From NCBI RefSeq assembly GCF_031583065.1, contig NZ_CP134053.1, positions 4,712,001 through 4,776,000 of the forward strand: a DNA stretch of 64,000 nt, written 5' to 3'. The notes under the pieces were generated by a model. The model worked only from the letters and a program-made list of their open reading frames with translations, did not search any database and was not told the origin of the DNA. Of the stretch, positions 56,574-64,000 are shown piece by piece (within the stretch, counting starts at the first letter, position 1; each line of letters starts with the position of its first letter). The position numbers were made by a program, and so were the translations under genes. Source of the stretch: Streptomyces sp. CGMCC 4.7035. GTDB taxonomy: Bacteria > Actinomycetota > Actinomycetes > Streptomycetales > Streptomycetaceae.

Positions 56574-58112
56574 ATGCTGTTCGCCCGGCTCGCCCGTGTG
56601 TCGCAGGAGGTCGCCGCCACCTCGGCGCGGTCCCGGAAGATCGCGCTGCTCGGTGAACTGTTCCGGGACGCCGAAGCGGAGGACGTGCCGATCGTCATCC
56701 CGTATCTGGCGGGGCGCCTGCCGCAGGGGCGGCTCGGCATCGGCTGGAAGCTCCTCGATCAGCGGATTCCGCCGGCCGTCGAGCCCACGCTCACCGTGCG
56801 TGACGTGGACGCCCGGCTGACGGAGATCGGCTCCGTCACGGGCGCCGGCTCGCAGGGCGAACGCAGGCGGCTGGTGGGCGAGATGCTGGCGGCGGCCACC
56901 GCGGACGAGCAGCGGTACCTGTTCGGGCTGCTCACCGGTGAGGTGCGGCAGGGTGCGCTGGAGGCGGTCGCCGTGGAGGGGCTGGCCGGGGCGACGGGCG
57001 CGCCCCCGGCGGACGTGCGGCGGGCCGTCATGCTCGCCGGGTCGCTCCAGACGGTGGCGCAGGCCCTGCTCGCCGACGGCCCCGGGGCCCTCGACAGGTT
57101 CCGGCTCACGGTCGGCCGCCCGGTGCTGCCGATGCTCGCGCAGACCGCGGCCTCGGTCGCCGAGGCCGTCCGGAAACTGGGCGCGTGCGCCGTCGAGGAG
57201 AAGCTCGACGGCATCCGGGTCCAGGTGCACCGGGACGGCGACGACGTACGGATCCACACCCGCACCCTCGACGACATCACCGACCGGCTGCCCGAAGTCA
57301 CCTCCGCCGCCCTGGCGCTGGCGGGCGAGCGGTTCATCCTGGACGGCGAGGTCATCTCCTTCGACGAGGACGGGCGGCCGCGCTCCTTCCAGGAGATCTC
57401 CGGGCGCGTCGGCTCCCGGGTGGACGTGGCGACGGCCGCCGCGGCCGTCCCCGTCTCGTCCGTGTTCTTCGACGCCCTGTCCGTGGACGGCCGGGACCTG
57501 CTGGACCTGCCGTTCACGGACCGCCACGCCGAGCTGGCCCGGCTCGTACCGGAGCCGATGCGGGTGCGGCGCACGCTCGTGCGCGGGCCCGAGGACGCGG
57601 GTGCCGCGGAGGCCTTCCTCGCTCGGACCTTGGGGCGCGGGCACGAGGGCGTGGTGGTGAAATCCCTGGACGCCCCCTACAGCGCGGGCCGACGGGGTGC
57701 CTCCTGGCTCAAGGTCAAGCCCGTGCACACGCTCGACCTGGTGGTGCTGGCCGCCGAATGGGGTCATGGCCGCCGCACCGGCAGGCTCTCCAACCTGCAC
57801 CTCGGCGCCCGCAACCCGGACGGCTCCTTCGCGATGCTCGGCAAGACGTTCAAGGGGATGACGGACGCGATGCTCGCCTGGCAGACCGAGCGGCTGAGGG
57901 AACTGGCCGTCGAGGACAACGGCTGGGTGGTGACCGTGCGTCCCGAGCTCGTCGTCGAGATCGCGTACGACGGGCTGCAGCGGTCGACCCGCTACCCGGC
58001 CGGGGTCACCCTGCGCTTCGCCCGGGTCGTGCGCTACCGGGAGGACAAGAGGCCTCAGGAGGCCGACACCGTGGAGACGGTGCTGGCCGCCCACCCCGAG
58101 GTGATCCCATGA
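56574..58112 (+). CDS. ATP-dependent DNA ligase
   Basis: A 512-residue ATP-dependent DNA ligase. The N-terminal domain (residues 1-190) has VSQEVAATSARSRKIALLGE and RVPYL-type helices. The adenylation site lysine is in CAVEEKLDGIRVQVHRDGDD (K about 210). Further nucleotidyltransferase motifs are FILDGEVISFDEDGRP, GHEGVVVKSLDAPYSAGRRG and WLKVKP; an OB-fold ends the protein. Streptomyces also carry an essential NAD+ ligase, so this one probably serves repair. It is coupled (ATGA) to a Nudix-type gene. Confidence 0.95.
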   Translation: MLFARLARVSQEVAATSARSRKIALLGELFRDAEAEDVPIVIPYLAGRLPQGRLGIGWKLLDQRIPPAVEPTLTVRDVDARLTEIGSVTGAGSQGERRRLVGEMLAAATADEQRYLFGLLTGEVRQGALEAVAVEGLAGATGAPPADVRRAVMLAGSLQTVAQALLADGPGALDRFRLTVGRPVLPMLAQTAASVAEAVRKLGACAVEEKLDGIRVQVHRDGDDVRIHTRTLDDITDRLPEVTSAALALAGERFILDGEVISFDEDGRPRSFQEISGRVGSRVDVATAAAAVPVSSVFFDALSVDGRDLLDLPFTDRHAELARLVPEPMRVRRTLVRGPEDAGAAEAFLARTLGRGHEGVVVKSLDAPYSAGRRGASWLKVKPVHTLDLVVLAAEWGHGRRTGRLSNLHLGARNPDGSFAMLGKTFKGMTDAMLAWQTERLRELAVEDNGWVVTVRPELVVEIAYDGLQRSTRYPAGVTLRFARVVRYREDKRPQEADTVETVLAAHPEVIP

Positions 58113-58579
58113 CCAAGCAGGAGAAGCGCAGTGCGGGCCTCCTGTTGTACCGGCACACCGATCACGGTCCGGAAGTCCTGCTCGGCCATATGGGCGGCCC
58201 CTTCTTCGCCCGCCGGGAGGCCGGCGCGTGGACCGTGCCCAAGGGCGAGTACGAGCCCGACGAGCCCTCCTGGGACGCCGCCCGCCGGGAGTTCCAGGAG
58301 GAGCTGGGGCTCCCGCCGCCCGACGGGGAGGCCGTCCCGCTCGGCGAGGTCCGGCAGACCAACGGCAAGATCGTCACGGCCTGGGCGATCGAGGCCGACC
58401 TCGATCCGGCGACGATCCGGCCGGGGACCTTCACGATGGAGTGGCCGCCGAAGTCGGGCCGCCGCCAGGAGTTCCCCGAGCTGGACCGCGTGGAGTGGTT
58501 CGGCCTCGACCGGGCGCGGGATGTGATCGTGAAGGCGCAGGCGGCGTTTCTCGACCGGCTTGCGGAGCACTCGGAGTAA
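58109..58579 (+). CDS. NUDIX hydrolase
   Basis: 156 residues with an intact Nudix box, GEYEPDEPSWDAARREFQEE followed by LGL (about residues 46-68), carrying the REFQEE catalytic residues. The N-terminus SAGLLLYRHTDHGPEVLLGH and the middle PKSGRRQEFPELDRVEWF resemble a family that hydrolyses nucleoside diphosphate-linked substrates. It overlaps the DNA ligase stop by 4 nt. Pairing with the ligase suggests nucleotide-pool or ligation-intermediate cleanup (inference). Confidence 0.93.
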   Translation: MTKQEKRSAGLLLYRHTDHGPEVLLGHMGGPFFARREAGAWTVPKGEYEPDEPSWDAARREFQEELGLPPPDGEAVPLGEVRQTNGKIVTAWAIEADLDPATIRPGTFTMEWPPKSGRRQEFPELDRVEWFGLDRARDVIVKAQAAFLDRLAEHSE

Positions 58580-58647
58580 ACCCGCGTTGCGGTTGCCGCC
58601 TGCGCGCGGGAATGTCGAATCACAGCCTGTTCAACAGGAGGCCTGTC

Positions 58648-60033
58648 ATGCCCATCGCGACCGTGAACCCGGCGACCGGCGAGACACTCAAGACGTACGA
58701 AGCCCTGGGCGCGGAGGAGATCGAGCGCAGGCTCACCGCCGCCGAGACCGCGTTCCGCACCCATCGCACGACCACGTTCGCCGAACGCGCCCTGCGCATG
58801 AACAAGGCGGCCGCCCTGCTGGACGAGGACCAGCAGGACATCGCCCGGGTGATGACCACCGAGATGGGCAAGCCCATCACACAGGCCCGCGCGGAGGCCG
58901 CGAAGTGCGCCAAGGCGATGCGCTGGTACGCCGACCACGCCGAAGAACTGCTCGCCGACGAGGAGCCTGCCGAATCCGACGTGAAGGACTCGGGCGCCTA
59001 CGAGGTGCTCGTGCGCTACCGGCCACTCGGCCCGGTGCTCGCCGTGATGCCGTGGAACTTCCCGCTGTGGCAGGTGGTCCGGTTCGCCGCGCCCGCGCTG
59101 ATGGCGGGCAACGTGGGGCTGCTCAAGCACGCCTCGAACGTCCCGCAGACCGCGCTCTACCTGGAGGACCTGTTCCGTAGGGCGGGCTTCGCCGAGGGCT
59201 GCTTCCAGGCCCTGCTCATCGGCTCCGGCACCGTCGAGAAGGTCCTGCGCGACCCGCGGATCAAGGCCGCCACGCTCACCGGCAGCGAACCGGCGGGCCG
59301 GGCCGTCGCCTCGGTCGCCGGGGACGAGGTCAAGAAGACGGTCCTGGAGTTGGGCGGCAGCGATCCCTACGTCGTCATGCCGTCCGCGGACCTGGACAAG
59401 GCGGCCAGGGTCGCGGTGACGGCGCGGGTGCAGAACAACGGGCAGTCGTGCATCGCCGCCAAGCGGTTCATCGTGCACACGGACGCGTTCGACGCCTTCG
59501 CCGAGCGGTTCACGGCCGGGATGAAGGCACTGAAGGTCGGCGACCCGATGGCGGAGGAGACCCAGGTCGGGCCGCTCTCCAGTGAGCGGGGCCGCGCCGA
59601 CCTGGAAGAACTCGTCGTCGACGCGGTCGAGGGCGGTGCGACGGTGCTGTGCGGGGGCGAGCGCCCCGACGGGCCCGGCTGGTACTACCCGCCGACCGTC
59701 CTCGCGGACATCACCCCCGGGATGCGCATCCATCAGGAGGAGGCGTTCGGGCCGGTCGCCACGCTCTACCGGGCCGCCGACCTCGACGAGGCGGTGACGC
59801 TCGCGAACGACTCGCCGTTCGGGCTGAGTTCCAACGTTTGGACGCACAACGGTATCGAGATCGACCGTTTCGTACGGGATCTGGAGGCAGGCAGCGTGTA
59901 CGTCAATGGGATGACGGCGTCCCACCCGGCGTTCCCGTTCGGCGGGGTCAAGCGGTCCGGGTACGGCCGGGAGCTGTCCGGCCACGGAATCCGCGAGTTC
60001 TGCAACATCACCACCGTATGGCACGGGGCGTGA
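58648..60033 (+). CDS. NAD(P)-dependent aldehyde dehydrogenase (succinate-semialdehyde dehydrogenase type)
   Basis: 461 residues. It has LGPVLAVMPWNFPLWQVVRF (cofactor-binding strand, Asn 'PWNFP'), TLTGSEPAGRAVASVAGDEV, and the catalytic Glu in KKTVLELGGSDPYVVM. The catalytic Cys is in QNNGQSCIAAKRFIV, and the end is PFGGVKRSGYGRELSGHGIR. Closest in type to GabD-like enzymes oxidising succinate semialdehyde with NADP. CAGGAGGCC precedes ATG 58648. Single gene. Confidence 0.93.
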   Translation: MPIATVNPATGETLKTYEALGAEEIERRLTAAETAFRTHRTTTFAERALRMNKAAALLDEDQQDIARVMTTEMGKPITQARAEAAKCAKAMRWYADHAEELLADEEPAESDVKDSGAYEVLVRYRPLGPVLAVMPWNFPLWQVVRFAAPALMAGNVGLLKHASNVPQTALYLEDLFRRAGFAEGCFQALLIGSGTVEKVLRDPRIKAATLTGSEPAGRAVASVAGDEVKKTVLELGGSDPYVVMPSADLDKAARVAVTARVQNNGQSCIAAKRFIVHTDAFDAFAERFTAGMKALKVGDPMAEETQVGPLSSERGRADLEELVVDAVEGGATVLCGGERPDGPGWYYPPTVLADITPGMRIHQEEAFGPVATLYRAADLDEAVTLANDSPFGLSSNVWTHNGIEIDRFVRDLEAGSVYVNGMTASHPAFPFGGVKRSGYGRELSGHGIREFCNITTVWHGA

Positions 60034-60045
60034 GCGTTCCGCGAC

Positions 60046-60059
60046 TACGATCCCCCCTG
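60046..60059 (+). promoter_or_regulatory. -10 element TACGAT of the DUF6213 gene, leaderless
   Basis: TACGAT (60046-60051) is followed after seven bases by GTG 60059, with no ribosome-binding site between. This is the standard spacing for a leaderless transcript. No clear -35 is seen. Confidence 0.45.
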
Positions 60060-60295
60060 TGAACCGCGAAGTGACCCTGCCTCTGATCGTCGACGACCGC
60101 GGGACCTTGCAGGTGGCGGCCGCGGATGTGAGCAAGCTGCTGCGCACGCTGGGCGGGCGGTGGCTGCGGCTGGTGGAGGCCGGGGCGGAGGGACTGGACG
60201 AGGATACGGTGGCCGCGCTGACGATCGAGCTCGCGAAGCTTGCCGATCGGATCGACGTGGCGTGCATCGCCCACAGCAGCGGTTCGCTTCGCTAG
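60059..60295 (+). CDS. DUF6213 family protein (78 aa)
   Basis: A 78-residue cytoplasmic protein: NREVTLPLIVDDRGTLQVAA, then the helix VSKLLRTLGGRWLRLVEAG and ALTIELAKLADRIDVACIAH. Its length and sequence match the small Streptomyces family DUF6213. Function unknown. GTG 60059 appears to lie at the transcript 5' end. Confidence 0.78.
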   Translation: MNREVTLPLIVDDRGTLQVAAADVSKLLRTLGGRWLRLVEAGAEGLDEDTVAALTIELAKLADRIDVACIAHSSGSLR

Positions 60296-60345
60296 AGAGC
60301 GCCGTACGACTGTCGGCCATCCGTGATCTGCGGGTCACTTGTGGC

Positions 60346-60390
60346 GGGTCGCGCAGTTCCCCGCGCCCCTGACGGGGCACGCCCCCGGCT
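60346..60390. repeat. Dispersed Streptomyces-type palindromic repeat, left of rppA
   Basis: CGCGCAGTTCCCCGCGCCCC followed by TGACGGGGCACGCCCC is a form of a hairpin-forming repeat common between Streptomyces genes (from memory). A copy in the opposite orientation lies at 63481-63560. Confidence 0.65.
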
Positions 60391-60557
60391 CGGCAGTTCC
60401 CTGCCCGTCCGCACCATCGACACACCTCCTCCGACCTCGACTTCATCACCGTGCGCACACACCTCCTCACTCTCTGTCGATCGCTGGAGTGGAGTAACCC
60501 GACGAGATATCCCCGCGAGGCCGGGCGATCGTGGGTGAACACCCGCGTGTGGGTGAA

Positions 60558-60589
60558 CCCCCCTTCCGCCGGGGGGCGAAGAGCCCCCC
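60558..60589 (+). promoter_or_regulatory. Overlapping, mutually exclusive hairpins upstream of rppA
   Basis: CCCCCC (60558-60563), GGGGGG (60571-60576) and CCCCCC (60584-60589) are separated by seven bases each. The central G-run can pair with either C-run, never both. The second pairing ends 25 nt before the rppA ATG. Two copies of GTGGGTGAAC (60531 and 60549) lie just upstream. The layout suggests an attenuator or a translational switch (inference). The rest of 60296-60557 holds only the dispersed repeat. Confidence 0.5.
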
Positions 60590-60614
60590 GCCAAGGCGAA
60601 AGAAGGCGCGCTCC

Positions 60615-61679
60615 ATGGCGACTCTGTGCAGACCCGCGGTTTCCGTTCCGGAACATGTGATCACGATGGAGGAGACGCTCGAACTGGCGCGCTCCCGCCA
60701 CCCGGACCACCCCCAACTGCCGCTGGCACTGCGGCTGATCGAGAACACCGGGGTGCGTACCCGGCACATCGTGCAGCCCATCGAGGAGACCCTGAAGCAC
60801 CCGGGCTTCGAGGAGCGCAACAACCTCTACGAGGCCGAGGCGAAGGCCCGCGTCCCCGCGGTCGTCCAGCGGGCGCTGGACGACGCCGAACTGCTCACCG
60901 GCGACATCGACGTGATCATCTACGTGTCCTGCACCGGGTTCATGATGCCGTCGCTGACGGCGTGGCTGATCAACACGATGGACTTCGGCACCGACACCCG
61001 GCAGATACCCATCGCCCAGTTGGGCTGCGCCGCGGGCGGCGCGGCCATCAACCGGGCGCACGACTTCTGCACGGCCTACCCGGACGCCAACGCCCTCATC
61101 GTGGCCTGTGAGTTCTGCTCGCTGTGCTACCAGCCGACCGACCTCGGTGTCGGCTCGCTGCTGTCCAACGGCCTGTTCGGCGACGGCATCGCGGCCGCGG
61201 TCGTCCGCGGCAAGGGCGGCACCGGAATCAAGCTGGAACGCAACGGCTCGTACCTGATCCCCAAGACCGAGGAGTGGATCGCGTACGACGTCCGGGCCAC
61301 CGGATTCCACTTCCTGCTGGACAAGCGGGTGCCGACCACGATGGAACCGCTCGCCCCGGCGCTTCAGGACTTGGCGAAACAGCATGGCTGGGACGCCTCC
61401 GACCTGGACTTCTACATCGTCCATGCGGGCGGCCCGCGGATCCTGGACGACCTGAGCAAGTTCCTCCACGTGCCGCCGGAGGCCTTCCGGTTCAGCCGGT
61501 CCACGCTCACCGAGTACGGCAACATCGCGAGTGCCGTCGTCCTGGACGCACTGCGCCGGCTCTTCGAGGCGGGCGGCGCCGAGCACACGGCGCGCGGGCT
61601 GCTGGCCGGTTTCGGGCCGGGCATCACGGCGGAGATGGCCCTGGGCCGCTGGCACATCTCCGAGAACGGCAAGCAGTGA
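60615..61679 (+). CDS. rppA: Type III polyketide synthase, 1,3,6,8-tetrahydroxynaphthalene synthase
   Basis: A 354-residue homodimeric chalcone-synthase-like enzyme that condenses five malonyl-CoA to tetrahydroxynaphthalene, which oxidises to flaviolin. The catalytic triad is exactly placed: Cys138 in AQLGCAAGG, His270 in IVHAGGPRIL, and Asn303 in TEYGNIASAVV. VYVSCTGFMMPSLTAWL-type and GLLAGFGPGITAEM segments are also present. ATG 60615 follows GAAGGCG. The frame extends upstream through the hairpin region but without family sequence. It heads a three-gene unit with a P450 and a cupin protein, the arrangement known from S. coelicolor (SCO1206-1208). Confidence 0.96.
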   Translation: MATLCRPAVSVPEHVITMEETLELARSRHPDHPQLPLALRLIENTGVRTRHIVQPIEETLKHPGFEERNNLYEAEAKARVPAVVQRALDDAELLTGDIDVIIYVSCTGFMMPSLTAWLINTMDFGTDTRQIPIAQLGCAAGGAAINRAHDFCTAYPDANALIVACEFCSLCYQPTDLGVGSLLSNGLFGDGIAAAVVRGKGGTGIKLERNGSYLIPKTEEWIAYDVRATGFHFLLDKRVPTTMEPLAPALQDLAKQHGWDASDLDFYIVHAGGPRILDDLSKFLHVPPEAFRFSRSTLTEYGNIASAVVLDALRRLFEAGGAEHTARGLLAGFGPGITAEMALGRWHISENGKQ

Positions 61680-61680
61680 G

Positions 61681-62931
61681 ATGACGAGCGAGACGGACAG
61701 CGAGGCGGCGTGTGAGATGACCGAAGAGACGATCACCGAGACCATGCCGCCGGTCCGCCAGTGGCCGGCTCCCGACCTGACCGGCGTGGACTTCGATCCT
61801 GTCCTCACCGACCTCATGCAAGAGGGCCCGGTCACCCGGATCCAGCTGCCCAACGGCGACGGCTGGGCCTGGCTGGTCACCCGCTACGACGACGTGCGCT
61901 TGGTGACCAACGACCCCCGGTTCAGCCGTGAGGCGGTCATGGACCGGCCGGTCACCCGGCTCGCCCCGCACTTCATCCCGCGGCGCGGCGCGGTCGGTTT
62001 CCTCGATCCACCCGACCACACCCGGCTGCGCCGCTCGGTCGCCGCGGCCTTCACGGCGCGCGGCGTGGAGCGGGTGCGCGAGAAGTCGCGGCGGATGCTC
62101 GACGAACTCGTGGACGAGCTGCTCCAGGACGGGCCCCCCGCCGATCTCACCGCGGCGGTCCTCGGCCCCTTCCCCATCGCCGTGATCTGCGAGCTGATGG
62201 GCGTCCCGGCCGCCGACCGGCAGAACATGCACATCTGGACCCAGCTCATCCTGTCCTCCTCGCACGGCGCGAAGGTCAGCGAGAAGGCCAAGGACGAGAT
62301 GAGCGCGTACTTCGCCGACCTCATCGGCATCCGCGAGGGAAGCACCGGCGAGGACGTCGCCTCGCTGCTCGGCGCCGCTCTGGGCCGGGGCGAGGTGACG
62401 CTGGACGAGGCCGTGGGGCTCGCCGTGCTCCTCCAGATCGGCGGCGAGGCGGTCACCAACAACACCGGGCAGATGTTCTACATCCTGCTGACCCGCCCGG
62501 ACCTGGCGCAGCGGCTGCGGGCGGAGCCGGAGATCCGGCCCCAGGCCATCGACGAGCTGCTGCGGTACGTCCCGCACCGCAACGCGGTAGGACTGTCCCG
62601 GATCGCGACGGCGGACGTGGAGATCAACGGCGTACGGATCCGGGCGGGCGACGCGGTGTACGTGTCGTATCTGGCCGCGAACCGCGACCCGGACGTCTTC
62701 CCGGACCCCGAGACGATCGACTTCGGGCGCAACCCCAACCCCCATGTGGCGTTCGGCTTCGGTCCGCACTACTGCCCGGGCGGGATGCTGGCCAGGCTGG
62801 AGGCCGAACTGCTGGTGGACGTGCTCCTGGACCGGGTGCCGGGACTGCGGCTCGCGGTGCCGCCGGAGCAGGTGCCGTTCAAGAAGGGCGCGTTGATCCG
62901 CGGGCCCGAGGCCCTGCCCGTGACGTGGTGA
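61681..62931 (+). CDS. Cytochrome P450, CYP158-like (flaviolin-oxidising type)
   Basis: A 416-residue class I P450. The I-helix motif is IGGEAVTNNTG (about residues 252-262), lacking the usual acid-alcohol pair, as in CYP158A enzymes. The ExxR helix lies in AIDELLRYVPHR and the heme loop is FGFGPHYCPGGML with ligand Cys about 365. With RppA it would oxidatively couple flaviolin into dimers and trimers (family knowledge). ATG 61681 lies two bases after the rppA stop. The first 20 residues are acidic and Thr-rich. Confidence 0.94.
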   Translation: MTSETDSEAACEMTEETITETMPPVRQWPAPDLTGVDFDPVLTDLMQEGPVTRIQLPNGDGWAWLVTRYDDVRLVTNDPRFSREAVMDRPVTRLAPHFIPRRGAVGFLDPPDHTRLRRSVAAAFTARGVERVREKSRRMLDELVDELLQDGPPADLTAAVLGPFPIAVICELMGVPAADRQNMHIWTQLILSSSHGAKVSEKAKDEMSAYFADLIGIREGSTGEDVASLLGAALGRGEVTLDEAVGLAVLLQIGGEAVTNNTGQMFYILLTRPDLAQRLRAEPEIRPQAIDELLRYVPHRNAVGLSRIATADVEINGVRIRAGDAVYVSYLAANRDPDVFPDPETIDFGRNPNPHVAFGFGPHYCPGGMLARLEAELLVDVLLDRVPGLRLAVPPEQVPFKKGALIRGPEALPVTW

Positions 62932-62938
62932 GCGACCG

Positions 62939-63478
62939 ATGACGACGACTGAGAAGCCGATGGCGACGGAAGGCCTGTTCGTGCCGCCGGGCCACGGCCG
63001 GGTCGTCCGGACGCCGGCCCAGCACGTGACGTTCAAGGTGACCGGTACGCACTCGCGCATGGCGTCCACCTTCGAGGTGATCGTGCCACCGGGCTTCGAC
63101 GTCGGCGCACATGTGCACACACGCAGCGAGGAACTGTTCTACGTACTCGAGGGCGAGCTGGACGTGCTCGCCTTCGAGCCGCGCGTGCGGACTCCCGACA
63201 ACTGGCAGAAGTGGGAGTCGGGATCGGGCCGCCGGGTGGTCCGGGCGACGCCGGGCACGGTCATCGTGGTACCGCCCGGCTGCCCGCACGCCTTCGCGAA
63301 CCCCACGGAAACCCCGGCGAAGATGTTCTTCCAGGCGTCCCCGCCGCCGGACCACGAGCAGTACTTCGAGGAGCTGCTGGAGATCCTGGGCACGGGGGGC
63401 CCGCCGGATCACGAGGCGATCGAGGCGCTACGGAAGCGCTACGACATCGAACAACTCACGCCTCTGAAACACCGGTGA
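62939..63478 (+). CDS. Cupin-domain protein of the rppA-P450 cluster
   Basis: 179 residues with a single cupin barrel. Motif 1 is GAHVHTRSEELFYVLEGELD (His, His, Glu metal ligands) and motif 2 is GTVIVVPPGCPHAFANPTE. Such cupins accompany rppA and CYP158 genes and likely act on the flaviolin-derived product, perhaps as an oxygenase or isomerase; the reaction is not established. ATG 62939 is eight bases after the P450 stop, so the three genes form an operon. Confidence 0.9.
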   Translation: MTTTEKPMATEGLFVPPGHGRVVRTPAQHVTFKVTGTHSRMASTFEVIVPPGFDVGAHVHTRSEELFYVLEGELDVLAFEPRVRTPDNWQKWESGSGRRVVRATPGTVIVVPPGCPHAFANPTETPAKMFFQASPPPDHEQYFEELLEILGTGGPPDHEAIEALRKRYDIEQLTPLKHR

Positions 63479-63480
63479 GC

Positions 63481-63560
63481 CGGAGCGCCCCTACGGGGGC
63501 GCGGGGCTGTGTCGATATGCGGCTCCGCCACGTGGGCGCGATCAGCCACGAACGGCCCGC
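63481..63560. repeat. Dispersed Streptomyces-type repeat, right of the rppA cluster
   Basis: GAGCGCCCCTACGGGGGCGC, then GGGGCTG, followed by GATATGCGGCTCCGCCACGT and GATCAGCCACGA. This is the extended form of a repeat I recall as very common after Streptomyces genes. It lies directly after the cupin stop and can act as its terminator. It faces the shorter copy at 60346-60390. Confidence 0.7.
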
Positions 63561-63601
63561 AGGCCGCATCACGTAGGCACCCGCCACGGCGCTACCGGGA
63601 T

Positions 63602-63673
63602 TCATTCGCAGTGCACCGGCGTTCACGCCGGTGGTGAAGCGAATCTGGACGCGGCGACGCGGAGCGTCGCCGA
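63602..63673. mobile_element. Probable left-end hairpins of an IS605-type element
   Basis: Two strong hairpins lie just upstream of a TnpB gene. CACCGGCGT-TC-ACGCCGGTG is framed by an outer ATTCGC/GCGAAT pair (63602-63642), and CGGCGACGC-GGA-GCGTCGCCG spans 63653-63673. IS200/IS605 elements carry subterminal imperfect hairpins. The true element end cannot be fixed without its right end. Confidence 0.5.
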
Positions 63674-63743
63674 ATCGTTCCGGCGGAGCTGGATTCGGCT
63701 GATCCGTCCCGGGCTGTCGGTGGCTGGTGTTAGCGTCCGGATC

Positions 63744-64000
63744 GTGCAGCTTCGGTATGCCTTCCGTCTCGATCCGACGCCGGGTCAGCGCAGCGCGCTG
63801 GCGAGGGCGTTCGGGTGCGCGCGGGTGGTGTACAACGACGCGATCGCGGCGCGGGAGCGGGCGCGGGCGGCGGGGGAGGCGTTCCCCACGGCGGCGGTGC
63901 TGTCGAGGACGCTGGTCACCGAGGCGAAGAGGACCCGTGAGCGGCACTGGCTGGGCGAGGTGTCGGCGGTGGTGCTCCAGCAGTCGCTGCGGGATGCGGA
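63744..64000 (+). CDS. tnpB: TnpB / IS605 OrfB-type RNA-guided nuclease (partial, runs off right edge)
   Basis: The first 85 codons match the N-terminal domain of TnpB: QLRYAFRLDPTPGQRSALAR, then AFGCARVVYNDAIAARERAR and WLGEVSAVVLQQSLRDA. The RuvC and zinc-finger parts lie outside the window. GTG 63744 has no ribosome-binding site, but TAGCGT (63731-63736) lies exactly seven bases upstream, suggesting a leaderless message. In IS605 elements TnpB is an omega-RNA-guided endonuclease that maintains the element. No TnpA is seen upstream. Confidence 0.9.
   Translation, partial: MQLRYAFRLDPTPGQRSALARAFGCARVVYNDAIAARERARAAGEAFPTAAVLSRTLVTEAKRTRERHWLGEVSAVVLQQSLRDA

Noticed and set aside
60615..63478. 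Larger biosynthetic gene cluster around rppA
   Set aside because: Neighbours (aldehyde dehydrogenase, DUF6213, TnpB) show no biosynthetic link; only the three-gene unit is supported.

Overview
The window is a GC-rich actinobacterial chromosome segment, almost certainly Streptomyces. Evidence: very high GC, GTG and TTG starts, many leaderless-type promoters, no in-frame TTA codon that I noticed, monomeric NADP isocitrate dehydrogenase, and an RppA / CYP158-like P450 / cupin cluster. Both ends are cut inside genes: an ABC exporter on the left and a TnpB gene on the right. No rRNA, CRISPR array or large biosynthetic cluster is present; one tRNA-Pro(GGG) is.

Layout. 1-7.7 kb holds an ABC exporter with a MerR-type promoter, a UPF0104-type membrane protein, a crotonase, an MscS channel, the broken tail of an M1 peptidase, and isocitrate dehydrogenase. 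7.7-19 kb is a sulfur-metabolism island: two LLM flavin monooxygenases, a polar amino-acid ABC transporter, a glutathionyl-hydroquinone-reductase-like enzyme, a MarR regulator, and metY-metX. Each of its four structural units is preceded by a tiny leader ORF with the core (R/H)-x-(I/V)-D-x-x-R-V followed by Cys. This is the most interesting system in the window: it looks like a leader-peptide-controlled regulon for scavenging sulfur from S-substituted compounds and feeding sulfide to homocysteine synthesis.

19-36 kb is a mixed accessory stretch. It contains a glycosyltransferase, a DUF4916 protein, an aldo/keto reductase with a second MerR-type promoter, an SDR, a large secreted subtilase with a TrmB/LuxR-type regulator, an ABC exporter, a TagC-like beta-propeller protein, and a divergent LysR/SDR pair. 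Several gene remnants lie between them (FAD oxidoreductase, SDR, dimethylformamidase-like, XRE regulators beside tRNA-Pro, MBL-fold hydrolase). 36-45 kb is a membrane and envelope cluster (DUF2252, DUF7144, a large membrane protein, GAP, SHOCT, a small ORF) ending in a MalT-like LuxR regulator and a YceI protein. 45-49 kb has maleylacetate reductase, coupled to a degenerate upstream ORF with eight Thr-Glu-Ala repeats, divergent from an AcoR-like activator.

49-58.6 kb carries an alpha/beta hydrolase, a DUF779 protein, two exported phosphodiesterase-type enzymes, a coupled quinone-oxidoreductase / acyl-CoA dehydrogenase operon, an XRE-cupin regulator with a repeated start region, and a DNA ligase / Nudix pair. 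58.6-64 kb has an aldehyde dehydrogenase, a DUF6213 protein, the rppA-P450-cupin cluster (tetrahydroxynaphthalene / flaviolin pigment chemistry) bracketed by inverted copies of a dispersed repeat, and the left end of an IS605-type element. Short tandem repeats are unusually frequent (at least nine loci).
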